This document shows, piece after piece, positions 1 through 8,636 of a stretch of 64,000 bases of DNA. Origin of the DNA: Bradyrhizobium betae (lineage in GTDB: Bacteria; Pseudomonadota; Alphaproteobacteria; Rhizobiales; Xanthobacteraceae); contig NZ_CP044543.1 in NCBI RefSeq assembly GCF_008932115.1, forward strand, positions 5,834,501 to 5,898,500, in the 5' to 3' direction. The notes under the pieces are model-generated. The model was not told where the DNA came from. It worked only from the letters and a program-made list of their open reading frames with translations, and searched no databases. The number at the start of each line of letters is the position of its first letter. The first letter of the stretch is position 1. The position numbers and the translations under genes were made by a program.

Positions 1-265
1 CCGCGAATGTCATGTAAACGGGCAAGCCGCACTGGGGGCAGAAGCTCCGCGTCTTCACATTGCCGCTGTCGCCGACCATGTCCCAGTGCTTCGCCTCGCC
101 GGTCACCGTGACGCCGGCGCGCGCGAAAGTGGCGTACGAGCCGTGGCCGCTGCCGCTGTCCCGCTGGCAGTCCCGGCACTGGCAGTGATTGCTGAACACC
201 GGCTCACCCGGAATCGAATAGCGGATCGCGCCGCAGGCGCAGCCGCCGGCATAGGGCTTGTCCAT
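1..265 (-). CDS. GFA/CENP-V family zinc protein (C-terminus beyond window)
   Basis: The 88 visible residues match the glutathione-dependent formaldehyde-activating (GFA) fold. An early CxC (GGCACGAIRY) and CQCRDCQ form one zinc-binding cluster, and FCPQCG near residue 80 begins the second. Family members bind zinc through these cysteines; most are not proven formaldehyde enzymes, so the substrate is unknown. The start ATG lies 12 bases after the SRPBCC stop codon, so this is probably the third gene of the ArsR-SRPBCC-GFA operon. The reading frame runs off the left edge, so only the N-terminal part is seen. Confidence 0.85.
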   Translation of the reverse strand, partial: MDKPYAGGCACGAIRYSIPGEPVFSNHCQCRDCQRDSGSGHGSYATFARAGVTVTGEAKHWDMVGDSGNVKTRSFCPQCGLPVYMTFA

Positions 266-277
266 CGCGATGACGCC

Positions 278-742
278 TTACTTTTCTTCGCTGCTGATGT
301 TGTCGAGTTGGTGGACGACCTTCTTCCAGCCTCCGCTCATGCCCGTGTAGGCCGACTCGTTCCTGGGCAGGACGAAGCCCGCATGAACCAGGCGGATCCG
401 CGTGCCGGCTTCGACCGGTGTGAGGGACCAGGTGACGACGGTGTCGAGCGGCGCGCCATAGCCGGTGTTGCGCGCGTCGCCGCCTTTCCATGCGTAGACG
501 AGGCGGCGGTTCGGGACGACCTCGAGAACCCGGCAATGAATGACGCCGTCCCAGTTGCCGCCCGGCGTGGTCTGGTAGGTGAAAATGTTGCCTTCGACGG
601 CCTCGAAACCGGTCGGCGGCATCAGCCAGCGCGCGATCAACTGGGCGCTGGTCAGCGCCTTCCAGATTGCCTCGGGCGGGTGAGGGAAGACCTCGTCGAT
701 GACGATGTCCCTTGTTTCAGCTTTCAACTCGGGCGCACTCAC
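278..742 (-). CDS. SRPBCC / AHSA1-like domain protein
   Basis: This 154-residue protein has the AHSA1/START-like layout: an N-terminal strand and helix with HPPEAIWKALTSAQLIARW, a central sheet with WDGVIHCRVLEVVPNRRLVY, the TWSLTPVEAGTRIRLVHAGF strand pair and a C-terminal helix ending GWKKVVHQLD. The fold makes a hydrophobic ligand cavity and the ligand is not known. Its start overlaps the ArsR stop by four bases, which implies translational coupling. Pairs of an ArsR regulator with an AHSA1 protein are very common in rhizobia and are usually autoregulated. Confidence 0.88.
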   Translation of the reverse strand: MSAPELKAETRDIVIDEVFPHPPEAIWKALTSAQLIARWLMPPTGFEAVEGNIFTYQTTPGGNWDGVIHCRVLEVVPNRRLVYAWKGGDARNTGYGAPLDTVVTWSLTPVEAGTRIRLVHAGFVLPRNESAYTGMSGGWKKVVHQLDNISSEEK

Positions 743-1074
743 GGATCGATCTCCTTCAAGAGGTCACGCAGGTTCTGGAAGCGCTCGCGCCAGAACACGC
801 CGTAATGGTCCATCCAGGTGACCAGCGGCTCGAGTCCTTGCGGCGCGGCGCGGTAGTAGACGTTGCGGCCCTCGGCGCGCTCGGCAACGAGGCCGGCCTG
901 CTTGAGGGACTTCAGGTGCTGCGAGATCGCGCCCTGGGTGACGCCGCTGCCGCGCGTCAGCTCGGCGACGCTGATCTCCTTGCTCTCGAACACGCGCTCG
1001 AACACGGCCCGGCGGGTCGGATCAGCGAGGGCGCGCATCACGGTGGTGACGGGATTGGGGGTGGCTTCGATCAT
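739..1074 (-). CDS. ArsR-family transcriptional regulator
   Basis: This 111-residue winged-helix repressor has RALADPTRRAVFERV at the N-terminus and a recognition helix around GVTQGAISQHLKSLKQAGLV, followed by the wing GRNVYYRAA. No metal-binding CxC is seen in the usual alpha-3 position, so it is probably one of the non-metal ArsR regulators that partner AHSA1 proteins. It starts 6 bases from a large AT-rich palindrome, which is the obvious autoregulatory operator. It is the first gene of a three-gene operon. No strong ribosome binding site precedes the ATG. Confidence 0.9.
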   Translation of the reverse strand: MIEATPNPVTTVMRALADPTRRAVFERVFESKEISVAELTRGSGVTQGAISQHLKSLKQAGLVAERAEGRNVYYRAAPQGLEPLVTWMDHYGVFWRERFQNLRDLLKEIDP

Positions 1075-1080
1075 GGAAAT

Positions 1081-1118
1081 AAATTAGTAAGAGCTAATGC
1101 ATTAGTCAATACTAATTT
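1081..1118. promoter_or_regulatory. AT-rich palindrome, probable ArsR operator
   Basis: Outer arms AAATTAGTA and TACTAATTT pair perfectly, and the centre TAATGCATTA is itself a perfect 10-bp palindrome; only the two 5-base spacers fail to match. It lies directly upstream of the arsR start and is strikingly AT-rich for this genome, so it probably also contains the -10 region. The assignment to this ArsR protein is by position. Confidence 0.75.
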
Positions 1119-1158
1119 GTTGCCGCTCCTCCGTCCCATCATCCACATCTATTTGACC

Positions 1159-1178
1159 ATGACTGACCAGTCAGTCAT
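1159..1178. promoter_or_regulatory. Perfect 20-bp palindrome, probable TetR operator
   Basis: ATGACTGACCAGTCAGTCAT is a perfect dyad with 9-base arms around a 2-base centre. It ends 9 bases before the ATG of the tetR gene. No Shine-Dalgarno is visible between the dyad and the ATG, so the transcript may be leaderless and the operator may overlap the promoter. Bound repressor would shut off the tetR-hlyD-ABC operon. Confidence 0.75.
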
Positions 1179-1187
1179 ATATTATAA

Positions 1188-1874
1188 ATGACCAAAAAGC
1201 CGTCCAGCGCCGTCACGTCATCTGGAGCGAGGGCAAGGACCTCGCCCGCGGCCGGCGAGGCGGCCCCAGCCTCGAACCGCGCCACGCGCGCGGCCGAGCG
1301 GCGCGCGGCGATCGTGGACGCGGCGATGGAGGAGTTCATCGCGCGCGGCTTTGCCGCGACCCGGCTCGACGACATCGCAAAGCGGGCTGGCGTCGCCAAG
1401 GGCACGATCTACCTGCACTTCAAGGACAAGGAATCGATGTTCGAGGAGCTGGTGCGGACTGTGATCGTGCCGGTGGTGGCGCGGCTGACTGCGCTGCCGC
1501 CGCCGACCGGCTCGGTGCGCGACCTGATCGAGGCCTTCGCCGGCAACTTCCTCAAGGAGGTGATCGGCACCAGGCGCGGCGATCTCGTCCGTCTGATCGT
1601 GGCGGAGGGGCCGCGCTTTCCCTCGATCGCCGATTTCTATTACCGCGAAGTCGTCTCACGTGGGATCGCCGCCATGCGCGCGCTGATCGAGCTCGGCATT
1701 GCCCGCGGCGAGATCCGCGAGAAGAACCTCGCGCGCTACCCGCAGATCCTGGTCGCACCCGCGATGATCGCGGTGATCTGGCAGAGCCTTTTCGCGCGGC
1801 ACGCGCCGCTCGACGCGCAGGACATGCTGCGCGTCCATCTCGATTTGATTTTTGGCGAACGGAGGGCGACATGA
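1188..1874 (+). CDS. TetR/AcrR-family regulator of the downstream efflux operon
   Basis: This 228-residue protein begins with about 35 low-complexity residues, then a TetR helix-turn-helix: RRAAIVDAAMEEFIARGFAA, RLDDIAKRAGVAKGTIYLHF, KDKESMFEELV. The C-terminal helical ligand domain resembles the AcrR C-terminal type often linked to HlyD/ABC pumps. It overlaps the next gene by four bases and so is the first gene of a four-gene operon, a layout like ybiH(cecR)-ybhGFSR of enterobacteria. Repression through the palindrome just upstream is inferred. The start lacks a ribosome binding site; an internal start is possible but no better site is visible. Confidence 0.9.
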   Translation: MTKKPSSAVTSSGARARTSPAAGEAAPASNRATRAAERRAAIVDAAMEEFIARGFAATRLDDIAKRAGVAKGTIYLHFKDKESMFEELVRTVIVPVVARLTALPPPTGSVRDLIEAFAGNFLKEVIGTRRGDLVRLIVAEGPRFPSIADFYYREVVSRGIAAMRALIELGIARGEIREKNLARYPQILVAPAMIAVIWQSLFARHAPLDAQDMLRVHLDLIFGERRAT

Positions 1875-2659
1875 GGTCGTCGCAGAAAATTTTCAGACTT
1901 GCACTGACCGCCGCGCTCGCCATCGGCCTTGCCGGTTGCAAGGAGAAGCGCGATCCCGGCTTCCAGGGCTGGGTCGAGGCCGACATGATCTTCGTCAGTC
2001 CGGACGAAGCCGGCCGGGTGACGAAGCTTGGAGTTCGCGAGGGTGACCAGGTCAAGGTCGGCGATGCCATCTATTCCGTCGACGACGATCTCCAGCTCGC
2101 CGATCTCAACCAGAACAAGGCGACGCTGGCGAACGCGCAGCAGACCTATGACCGCGCCGCTTCGCTGAGCAAGACCGGCTCGGGCACCCAGGCCAATCTC
2201 GACTCCGCCGTGTCGGCCCTGCGCGTGGCGGAAGCGCGGGTGGCGACGTCGGAGACGCGACTGGCGCGGCGCAGGGGCTTCGCGCCCGTCGCCGGCACAA
2301 TCCAGCAGATCTATTTCCGCGAGGGCGAGATGGTGGCGGCGCAGCGGCCGGTGCTCTCGATCATGCCGCCGGGCAACATGAAGCTGCGCTTCTTCGTGCC
2401 GGAGACCGAACTGCCGAAGCTTGCGATCGGCGACACGGTGCGCGTCGCCTGCGACAATTGCGCGGCCGATCTCACCGCAAAGGTCTATTTCATCGCGACA
2501 TCGGCTGAATACACCCCGCCGGTGATCTACAGTCTCGATGAGCGCAACAAGCTCGTCTATCTCATCCAGGCGCGGCCGTCGCGGCCCGATGCGCTGCGCG
2601 TGGGCCAGCCGATCGACGTCTATCTCAATCCCAAAACCCCGGTGGCGGACAAGCGATGA
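1871..2659 (+). CDS. HlyD-family periplasmic adaptor lipoprotein (YbhG-like)
   Basis: A 262-residue membrane fusion protein. The N-terminus has a lipoprotein signal with lipobox LAGC (Cys about residue 23). A biotinyl/lipoyl-like half follows (GWVEADMIFVSPDEAGRV, VREGDQVKVGDAIYSVD), then a short coiled-coil hairpin (about residues 75-125), the returning lipoyl half (FAPVAGTIQQIYFREGEMV) and beta-barrel domain. It would link the inner-membrane ABC exporter to an outer-membrane channel. It overlaps both neighbours by four bases. Exported substrate is unknown. Confidence 0.9.
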   Translation: MRSSQKIFRLALTAALAIGLAGCKEKRDPGFQGWVEADMIFVSPDEAGRVTKLGVREGDQVKVGDAIYSVDDDLQLADLNQNKATLANAQQTYDRAASLSKTGSGTQANLDSAVSALRVAEARVATSETRLARRRGFAPVAGTIQQIYFREGEMVAAQRPVLSIMPPGNMKLRFFVPETELPKLAIGDTVRVACDNCAADLTAKVYFIATSAEYTPPVIYSLDERNKLVYLIQARPSRPDALRVGQPIDVYLNPKTPVADKR

Positions 2660-3588
2660 GCGGCGAGAGCGGCATCGCGATCGACGTCAAGGGCCTGACC
2701 AAGTCGTTCGGTGGCCGCGAGGTCGTGCACGATCTGTCGATGCAGGTGAAGCGCGGCTCGATCTACGGCTTCCTCGGCCCCAACGGCTCGGGCAAGACCA
2801 CGACCATCCGCATCCTCTGTGGTCTGCTCACGCCCGACAGCGGCGAGGGCACCTGCCTCGGCTTCGACATCCTGAAGGACTCCGAAAAGATCAAGCGGCA
2901 GGTCGGTTACATGACCCAGCGCTTCAGCCTCTACCAGGACCTCTCGGTCCGCGAGAATCTGGAATTCGTCGCGCGGCTCTATGGCCTGCGCGATGCGCGC
3001 GGCGCTGCGCGCGAGATGATCAAGCGGCTCGGATTGTCGGGCCGCGAGGAGCAGCTTGCGGGCGAGCTCTCCGGCGGCTGGAAGCAACGGCTGGCGCTGG
3101 GGGCCTGCACGCTGCCCAGCCCGAAATTGCTGCTGCTCGACGAGCCCACCGCCGGCGTCGACCCCAAGGCGCGGCGCGATTTCTGGAACGAGATCCACGC
3201 GCTCGCGGCCGACGGTCTCACCGTGCTGGTCTCCACCCATTACATGGATGAAGCAGAGCGTTGCCACGAGATCGCCTATATCGCCTACGGCCATCTGCTT
3301 GCGCACGGTACGGTAGAAGAGGTGATCGCGAAGTCGGCGCTCTCGACCTACACCGTGACGGGCGAAAACCTCAACGAGCTCACGGCCGCGCTTGCCGGCA
3401 AGCCCGGCGTGGACATGGTGGCGCCGTTCGGGACCTCGCTGCACGTCTCCGGCCGCGACGTCGCCGCGCTCGAATCCAGCATCGCGCCGTGGCGCGAGCG
3501 CAGCAGCCTGCACTGGCAGAAGTCGCCGCCATCGCTTGAAGACGTGTTCATCGAGCTGATGGGCCGCTCCAAGGACAATTTTCAATGA
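2656..3588 (+). CDS. ABC exporter ATP-binding protein (YbhF-like, single NBD)
   Basis: A 310-residue nucleotide-binding protein of the ABC-2/drug exporter class. It shows Walker A GPNGSGKTT (about residues 39-47), Q-loop YMTQRFSLY, signature LSGGWKQR, Walker B LLLLDEPTAGVD and the H-loop STHYMDEAERC. The C-terminal 80 residues are the extra domain typical of exporters. YbhF of E. coli carries two such domains; this protein has one and would act as a homodimer. It is translationally coupled on both sides. Confidence 0.93.
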   Translation: MSGESGIAIDVKGLTKSFGGREVVHDLSMQVKRGSIYGFLGPNGSGKTTTIRILCGLLTPDSGEGTCLGFDILKDSEKIKRQVGYMTQRFSLYQDLSVRENLEFVARLYGLRDARGAAREMIKRLGLSGREEQLAGELSGGWKQRLALGACTLPSPKLLLLDEPTAGVDPKARRDFWNEIHALAADGLTVLVSTHYMDEAERCHEIAYIAYGHLLAHGTVEEVIAKSALSTYTVTGENLNELTAALAGKPGVDMVAPFGTSLHVSGRDVAALESSIAPWRERSSLHWQKSPPSLEDVFIELMGRSKDNFQ

Positions 3589-4748
3589 GCGCCGTCGATC
3601 AACCGGCCCCGGTGCATGAACTCCGCGAGCGCTTCGGCTTCCTGCGGCGTTCCTATGCGATGCTGATCAAGGAATTCATCCAGCTCAAGCGCGACCGCGT
3701 CTCGTTCGCGATGATCGTGATGCTGCCGGTGATGCAGCTCCTGCTGTTCGGCTATGCCATCAACACCACGCCCCACAATCTGCCCAGCGCGGTCTTGTTG
3801 CAGGAGGATAGCGATCTCGCCCGCTCGGTGCTGAAGGCGATGGAGAACACCGCCTATTTTCGCTTCCTTTACGAGGTGCACGACGTCGAGGATTTCGACA
3901 ATCTGCTGAAATCTGGCAAGGTGCTGTTCGGCGTCGAGATCCCGCGCGGCTTCGAGCGCGCGGTGCGGCGCGGCGACAGGCCGGCGCTGCTGGTTGCGGC
4001 CGATGCCACCGATCCGGTCGCTGCGAGCGCCGCGATCGGCTCGCTCGGCATGGTCGTGCAGACCGCGCTCCAGCACGATCTCTATATCGGCGATCCCCCG
4101 GGGATGCCGTTCGAGATCCGCGCCCATGCACGCTACAATCCGGCCGCGTCCTCCAGCCTCAACATCGTGCCGGGCCTCGTCGGCACCATCCTCACCATGA
4201 CCATGCTGATCTTCACCGCGCTCTCGGTCACGCGCGAGGTCGAGCGCGGCACCATGGAGAGCCTGCTGTCGATGCCGATCAGGCCGGTCGAGGTGATGTT
4301 CGGCAAGATCATCCCCTACGTGCTGGTCGGCTTCCTCCAGGCCTTCCTGATCATCGGCATCGGCGTGGTCCTGTTCGGCGTGCCCGTGTTCGGAAACCTG
4401 TTCCTGCTGGCGCTGCTCTCGACGCTGTTCATCACCACCAACCTCTCGATCGGCTACACCATCTCGACGCTGGTGCAGAACCAGCTCCAGGCGATGCAGA
4501 TGTCGATGATGTTCTTCCTGCCGAGCATTCTGCTCTCCGGCTTCATGTTTCCGTTCGCCGGCATGCCCGCCTGGGCGCAATATGTCGGTGAGTGCCTGCC
4601 GCTGACGCACTATCTGCGCATCGTCCGCGCCATCATGCTCAAGGGCGCGAGCATGCAGAATTTGCACTTCGACACGCTGGCGCTGGCGACCCTGATGCTG
4701 GTCGCCATGACCGTCGCCGTGACACGCTTCCGCCGCACGCTGGATTGA
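3585..4748 (+). CDS. ABC-2 type permease (YbhS/YbhR-like)
   Basis: A 387-residue inner-membrane permease. One membrane helix near residues 40-60 (MIVMLPVMQLLLFGYAINTT) is followed by a large periplasmic domain to about residue 190, then five helices in the ABC2 core. The motif VTREVERGTMESLLSMPIRP sits between helices 2 and 3, as in ABC-2 permeases. Only one permease is present, so it probably works as a homodimer, whereas YbhS-YbhR is a heterodimer. It is the last gene of the operon. Confidence 0.92.
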   Translation: MSAVDQPAPVHELRERFGFLRRSYAMLIKEFIQLKRDRVSFAMIVMLPVMQLLLFGYAINTTPHNLPSAVLLQEDSDLARSVLKAMENTAYFRFLYEVHDVEDFDNLLKSGKVLFGVEIPRGFERAVRRGDRPALLVAADATDPVAASAAIGSLGMVVQTALQHDLYIGDPPGMPFEIRAHARYNPAASSSLNIVPGLVGTILTMTMLIFTALSVTREVERGTMESLLSMPIRPVEVMFGKIIPYVLVGFLQAFLIIGIGVVLFGVPVFGNLFLLALLSTLFITTNLSIGYTISTLVQNQLQAMQMSMMFFLPSILLSGFMFPFAGMPAWAQYVGECLPLTHYLRIVRAIMLKGASMQNLHFDTLALATLMLVAMTVAVTRFRRTLD

Positions 4749-4779
4749 GGCAAGATGCCCCTGAATCGAAGGGGGCGGA

Positions 4780-6087
4780 ATGGTCAGCTTTGCGAGCAGG
4801 AAGAGCCGGCAGCATGCCGTCTTGTCGGAGGATTTCGAGCGCGAGCTGACGCGGGAAGTGCTGCGCACCGAGCTGTTGCGGGTGCGGGCGCTGATCGCGA
4901 CGGGGGGCGTCATCATTCTTTTTCTGACCGCGATCTACCTCGTGGCCCCCGATATCGTAAACCGGGTCTGGCGCGGGGCGAGCGGGCTCGCCGAAGTCTA
5001 TGGCCTCCTGACCGGCTTCATCCTGTTCGAGGCCTGGGTGCACAGCCAGATCCGGAAGAACCTCAGGCTGGATCGCGATCTTCCGGTGATCAGGCGCTAT
5101 GTCGGCGCGCTGATCGAGACGTCGGTGCCGACGATCATTCTGCTTCTCGAGATCCGCAACATGGGAGCAAGCCAGGCGCTCGGCTTCGTCGTGCCGCTGG
5201 TCTATTTCATCTTCGTCATTCTCTCGACGCTGCGGCTCGATTTCCGGCTGTCTGCGTTCACCGGTTTTGTCGCCGCGGCTGAGCTCTTCGCCGTTGCGCT
5301 GGTCTACGATCCCACCAGCGCTGCGGGCGAGCCGCAGATCTATTTCCACGCGGTGCGCAGCACCATCATCCTGATCTGCGGCGTGCTCGCGGGCTCCGTC
5401 GGTGCGCAGCTGCGGCGGCAGTTCGCCGCGAGCATCGCGGCCGCTACCGCGCGCGACCGTGTCACCAATCTGTTCGGCCAGCACGTCTCGCCGCAAGTGG
5501 TGGAGCGGTTGATGGCGGCGGGGACGAGCACGGCCGGCGACCTGCGCCGCGTCGCCGTGATGTTCGTCGATTTCCGCGGCTTCACGGCGGGCGCGCAGTC
5601 GCGCACGCCGCAGGAAGTGGTGGACCGGCTCGACGGCGCCTTTGCCGTCCTGGTCGACATCCTCGACCGCGAGGGCGGCATCGTGAACAAGTTTCTGGGC
5701 GACGGCTTTCTCGCGCTGTTCGGCGCGCCGCTGGAAGCCTCCGACGCCGCGCATCGCGCGGTCGCGGCCGGCCGCGAGATGCTGACCGCGATGGAGCGCA
5801 TCAACGCCCAGACGAGCTGGCCGCTGCGCATCGGCATCGGCATTCATTTCGGCGAGGTCGTCGCCGGCAATATCGGCTCGCCCCGGCGCAAGGAATACAC
5901 GGTCATCGGCGACACCGTGAACTTCGCTTCGCGCCTGGAGGCGCTGAACAAGGAATTCGGCTCGCAGCTCCTGATCTCCGCGACGGTGCGCGAGGCGCTC
6001 GGCGACGACGGCAAGGATGCCGTCGCGCTCGGCGAGGTGGAGGTGCGCGGCTACGAGCAGAAAGTGGCTGTGTTTCAGTTGGGGTGA
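4780..6087 (+). CDS. Class III adenylate/guanylate cyclase with membrane N-terminus
   Basis: A 435-residue protein. Residues about 40-215 hold roughly six membrane segments with no recognised sensor fold, and residues about 235-435 form a class III cyclase domain. Metal-binding aspartates are visible in VMFVDFRGFTAG and NKFLGDGFLALFG; the lysine of NKF and the aspartate of GDTVNFASRLE are the usual adenine-selecting positions, so cAMP is the likely product. The gene starts 31 bases after the efflux operon and may be separate from it. A short linker (about residues 215-235, ATARDRVTNLFGQHVSP) resembles the signalling linker that precedes many bacterial cyclase domains. Confidence 0.92.
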   Translation: MVSFASRKSRQHAVLSEDFERELTREVLRTELLRVRALIATGGVIILFLTAIYLVAPDIVNRVWRGASGLAEVYGLLTGFILFEAWVHSQIRKNLRLDRDLPVIRRYVGALIETSVPTIILLLEIRNMGASQALGFVVPLVYFIFVILSTLRLDFRLSAFTGFVAAAELFAVALVYDPTSAAGEPQIYFHAVRSTIILICGVLAGSVGAQLRRQFAASIAAATARDRVTNLFGQHVSPQVVERLMAAGTSTAGDLRRVAVMFVDFRGFTAGAQSRTPQEVVDRLDGAFAVLVDILDREGGIVNKFLGDGFLALFGAPLEASDAAHRAVAAGREMLTAMERINAQTSWPLRIGIGIHFGEVVAGNIGSPRRKEYTVIGDTVNFASRLEALNKEFGSQLLISATVREALGDDGKDAVALGEVEVRGYEQKVAVFQLG

Positions 6088-6260
6088 CGCGTTTCGAAAC
6101 GAGCACGCTTATATATTTGATTGCCGGGCTTCGCGTCCGACGTTCCGACCTCCATTGCTCCGATTGCTCCGAATTTTGGGGCATGACGGACGATATCGCC
6201 GGCTTGTAGATTGCCGGCGATGCGGCCGATCGCGGCCGCGACTGTCATGAGGAAGTGTCG

Positions 6261-7175
6261 ATGCAGCGCCGCTACATCACCGTCGACGTGTTCACCGATC
6301 GCGCCTTCGGCGGCAACCAGCTCGCCGTGGTGCTCGACGCCGCCGGGCTGTCGACGCAGCAGATGCAGGCGGTCGCGACCGAGTTCAACTATTCCGAGAC
6401 GACCTTCGTGCTGCCGCCGCGCGACAAGGCGAACGATGCCGAGGTGCGCATCTTCACACCGGTGAGGGAGCTGCCCTTCGCGGGCCATCCCAATGTCGGC
6501 ACCGCCTTCGTGCTGGGGACGCTTGCGAGAGAGCCGAAGCCGCGGTTGTTGTTCGAGGAGAAGGCGGGCCCCGTGCCGGTGGATATCTTTCGGGAACAGG
6601 GACGGGTGGTCAGCACCGAACTCACGGCGCCGCAGCCGCTCTCGCGGCTCGCGCAGTGCTCGGCCGAAGAGGTCGCGGCCTGCATCTCTCTGACCGCTGC
6701 CGACATCGTGCTTGATGGTCATGCCCCGCAAATTGTCAGTGTCGGAACGCCTTTCGTGGTGGCGGAAGTGCGCTCGCGCGACGCCGTTCGCCGGGCGAAG
6801 CCCGATGCCGCGGCGTTTGCACGGATGCTGCCGCGCGACGGCGCGTTCTCGGTCTATTTCTACACCCGCGACGTGCCCCCCGCGGAGGCGCCTTGCGTGC
6901 GGCAGGCGCGGATGTTCTTCCCCGGCGCCAGCGGCCTGATCGAGGACCCCGCCACCGGCAGCGCGACGGTCGCGGCCGCCGCATTGTTCGCCGATCTGGA
7001 TCCCATACGCGACGGCGAGCTGAAGCTCACCATCGGCCAGGGCTTCGACATGGGCCGGCCGAGCCTGCTCCTGACGCGAGTGCGCATGCAGGACGGCAAG
7101 ATCGTCTCGGCGCATGTCGGCGGTTCTTGCGTGCAGATGATGGAAGGGACGTTCCGGCTGGCTGGGGAGGGGTGA
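6261..7175 (+). CDS. PhzF-family isomerase/epimerase-like protein
   Basis: A protein of 304 residues of the PhzF family, a two-lobed diaminopimelate-epimerase-like fold. The family's catalytic glutamate is in FNYSETTFVL, and the hallmark segments FAGHPNVGTAFVLG and DPATGSATVAAAA are intact. Most members are of unknown substrate; phenazine synthesis is not implied because no other phz genes are near. The ATG at 6261 is preferred because GAGGAA lies 6 bases upstream; an in-frame GTG two codons earlier overlaps that ribosome binding site. Confidence 0.9.
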   Translation: MQRRYITVDVFTDRAFGGNQLAVVLDAAGLSTQQMQAVATEFNYSETTFVLPPRDKANDAEVRIFTPVRELPFAGHPNVGTAFVLGTLAREPKPRLLFEEKAGPVPVDIFREQGRVVSTELTAPQPLSRLAQCSAEEVAACISLTAADIVLDGHAPQIVSVGTPFVVAEVRSRDAVRRAKPDAAAFARMLPRDGAFSVYFYTRDVPPAEAPCVRQARMFFPGASGLIEDPATGSATVAAAALFADLDPIRDGELKLTIGQGFDMGRPSLLLTRVRMQDGKIVSAHVGGSCVQMMEGTFRLAGEG

Positions 7176-7192
7176 GAGTACGCTCTCCCTCC

Positions 7193-7295
7193 GTCATTCC
7201 GGGGCAGCGCGAAGCGCTGAGCCCGGAATCCATCGGGCTACGGCGGTGGTGGGTGAATGGATTCCGGGTTCGTGCTGCGCACACCCCGGAATGAC
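7193..7295. repeat. Dispersed palindromic repeat, GTCATTCCGGGG family (copy 1)
   Basis: The element starts GTCATTCCGGGG and ends CCCCGGAATGAC, with an internal second pair CCCGGAATCCAT / ATGGATTCCGGG. It can fold into a long hairpin. Seven related copies occur in this window (also at 22228, 25724, 29677, 31134, 38078 and 45158), always between genes. Confidence 0.9.
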
Positions 7296-7302
7296 AGCGG
7301 AG

Positions 7303-7764
7303 CTACGCCTGCCGTCCCGCCAGATTCCTCACCGTCACCCCATCGCGCTCCTCGATGATCTCCGCGATCATCTGGCGGTGGCAGTGCGTGTGGTCGCGCT
7401 CGTAGCAGAGCAGGCACACGGGACCGGCCTTCTTCACCAGGGCCGAGAGCTCGTCCATCTCTTCGCGCGCCTGCGGTGTCTTCAGGTGCTTTGAATAGAT
7501 CTTCTCCAGCACGTCGTATTGTCCGCTGCGCGCGGCGAGGCGGCCTTCCTTCGGCGTGCCCAGCGCGGCGAGATGGACATAGGCGATGCCGCGTTCGTCG
7601 AGTCCTGCGGCAAGCTGCCTCTTGGAAAAGCCGGGCCGCCGCGATGACGTCACCGCGCGCACGTCGACCACGAGCTTGACGCCGGCTTCTTCCAGTTCGT
7701 CCAGTACCGCCTTGGGCGGCGTCTGCTCATAACCGATGGTGAAGAGCTTCTTCGCCTTTGCCAT
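7303..7764 (-). CDS. DUF488 family protein
   Basis: A 153-residue cytosolic protein of the DUF488 family. It begins KLFTIGYEQTPPKAVLDEL and carries the family hallmark LVVDVRAVTSSRRPGFSK near residue 35. The segment PVCLLCYERDHTHCHRQMIAE near residue 115-135 contains the conserved Cys/His cluster that probably forms the active or metal site. Function is not established. It lies 9 bases downstream of the DUF72 gene on the same strand; DUF72 and DUF488 genes are often neighbours in bacteria, so they may act in one pathway. Confidence 0.9.
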   Translation of the reverse strand: MAKAKKLFTIGYEQTPPKAVLDELEEAGVKLVVDVRAVTSSRRPGFSKRQLAAGLDERGIAYVHLAALGTPKEGRLAARSGQYDVLEKIYSKHLKTPQAREEMDELSALVKKAGPVCLLCYERDHTHCHRQMIAEIIEERDGVTVRNLAGRQA

Positions 7765-7773
7765 GCCGCATCC

Positions 7774-8595
7774 TCAGCTCACCCGCGCGATCAGTTCCAT
7801 GGCGCCGTGCGGTGCGCGGACCTTGCCCTCGTGAATGACATAGGCGAACACGTCGCGCGGCTCTTTCTTCGGCTTGGCCTTGTCGACCTTCGGCAGGTCG
7901 TCGGGTTCACCGCCCGCGGCCCAGGTCTGAAGACGCTCCGCCCAGGCATCGAGCTGCTTGGGCGGATAGCAGGTCTTGATCTCGTCATTGCCCTTTTGCA
8001 GCCGGGCATAGACGAAATCGCTGGCGACGTCGGCGATGGCTGGATACTTGCCGTGCTCCGCGAACACCACCGGCGTCTCGAATTCGCGGATCAGTGCGAT
8101 GAAGTCAGGCGTGCAAAAACTGTCGTGGCGGACCTCGACGACATGGCGCAGCGCGCGCCCTTCGAGCTTGCGCGGCAACAGCTCGAGGAACTTGCCGAAA
8201 TCGGCACCGTCGAATTTCTTGGTCGGCGCGAACTGCCACAGCACCGGTCCGAGCCGGTCGCGGAGCTCCAGCACGCCGGAATCATAGAACCGCTTGATTG
8301 AATCGGCCGCCTCGCCGAGCACGCGCCGGTTGGTGGCAAAGCGCGGCCCCTTCAGCGAGAATACGAATCCGTCCGGCACTTCGCCGGCCCATTTGCGAAA
8401 GCTCTCCGGCTTCTGCGAGCCGTAATAGGTGCCGTTGATCTCGATCGAGGTTAGCTTCGAGGCAGCGTAGGACAGCTCCTTCGCCTGCGTCAGCTTCTCC
8501 GGATAGAACACGCCGCGCCAGGGCTCGAAGGTCCAGCCGCCGATGCCGATGAAGATGTTGCCGGATTTTTTGGACGCGGTTTTTGCTTTGGCCAC
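7774..8595 (-). CDS. DUF72 family TIM-barrel protein (YecE-like)
   Basis: A 273-residue protein of the DUF72/YecE family. After a lysine-rich start (MAKAKTASKKSGN) it has the signature FIGIGGWTFEPWRGVFYPE, then SIEINGTYYGSQKP, FSLKGPRFATN and LGPVLWQFAP, all typical of the family's TIM barrel. No biochemical function is established. It is the first gene of a two-gene unit with DUF488. A 7-base inverted repeat lies about 42 bases upstream. Confidence 0.92.
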   Translation of the reverse strand: MAKAKTASKKSGNIFIGIGGWTFEPWRGVFYPEKLTQAKELSYAASKLTSIEINGTYYGSQKPESFRKWAGEVPDGFVFSLKGPRFATNRRVLGEAADSIKRFYDSGVLELRDRLGPVLWQFAPTKKFDGADFGKFLELLPRKLEGRALRHVVEVRHDSFCTPDFIALIREFETPVVFAEHGKYPAIADVASDFVYARLQKGNDEIKTCYPPKQLDAWAERLQTWAAGGEPDDLPKVDKAKPKKEPRDVFAYVIHEGKVRAPHGAMELIARVS

Positions 8596-8636
8596 GGAGG
8601 ATCTCGCATCGTCGGGGAGGGGAGAGACGCCATCCT

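Noticed and set aside
6255..6260. GTG at 6255 as the PhzF start
   Set aside because: It overlaps the ribosome binding site that serves the ATG at 6261.
6261..7175. PhzF gene as evidence of phenazine synthesis
   Set aside because: No other phz gene is present and the family is broad.
7193..7295. Palindromic repeat as a Rho-independent terminator
   Set aside because: It forms a strong hairpin but lacks the following T run; it matches a dispersed family instead.
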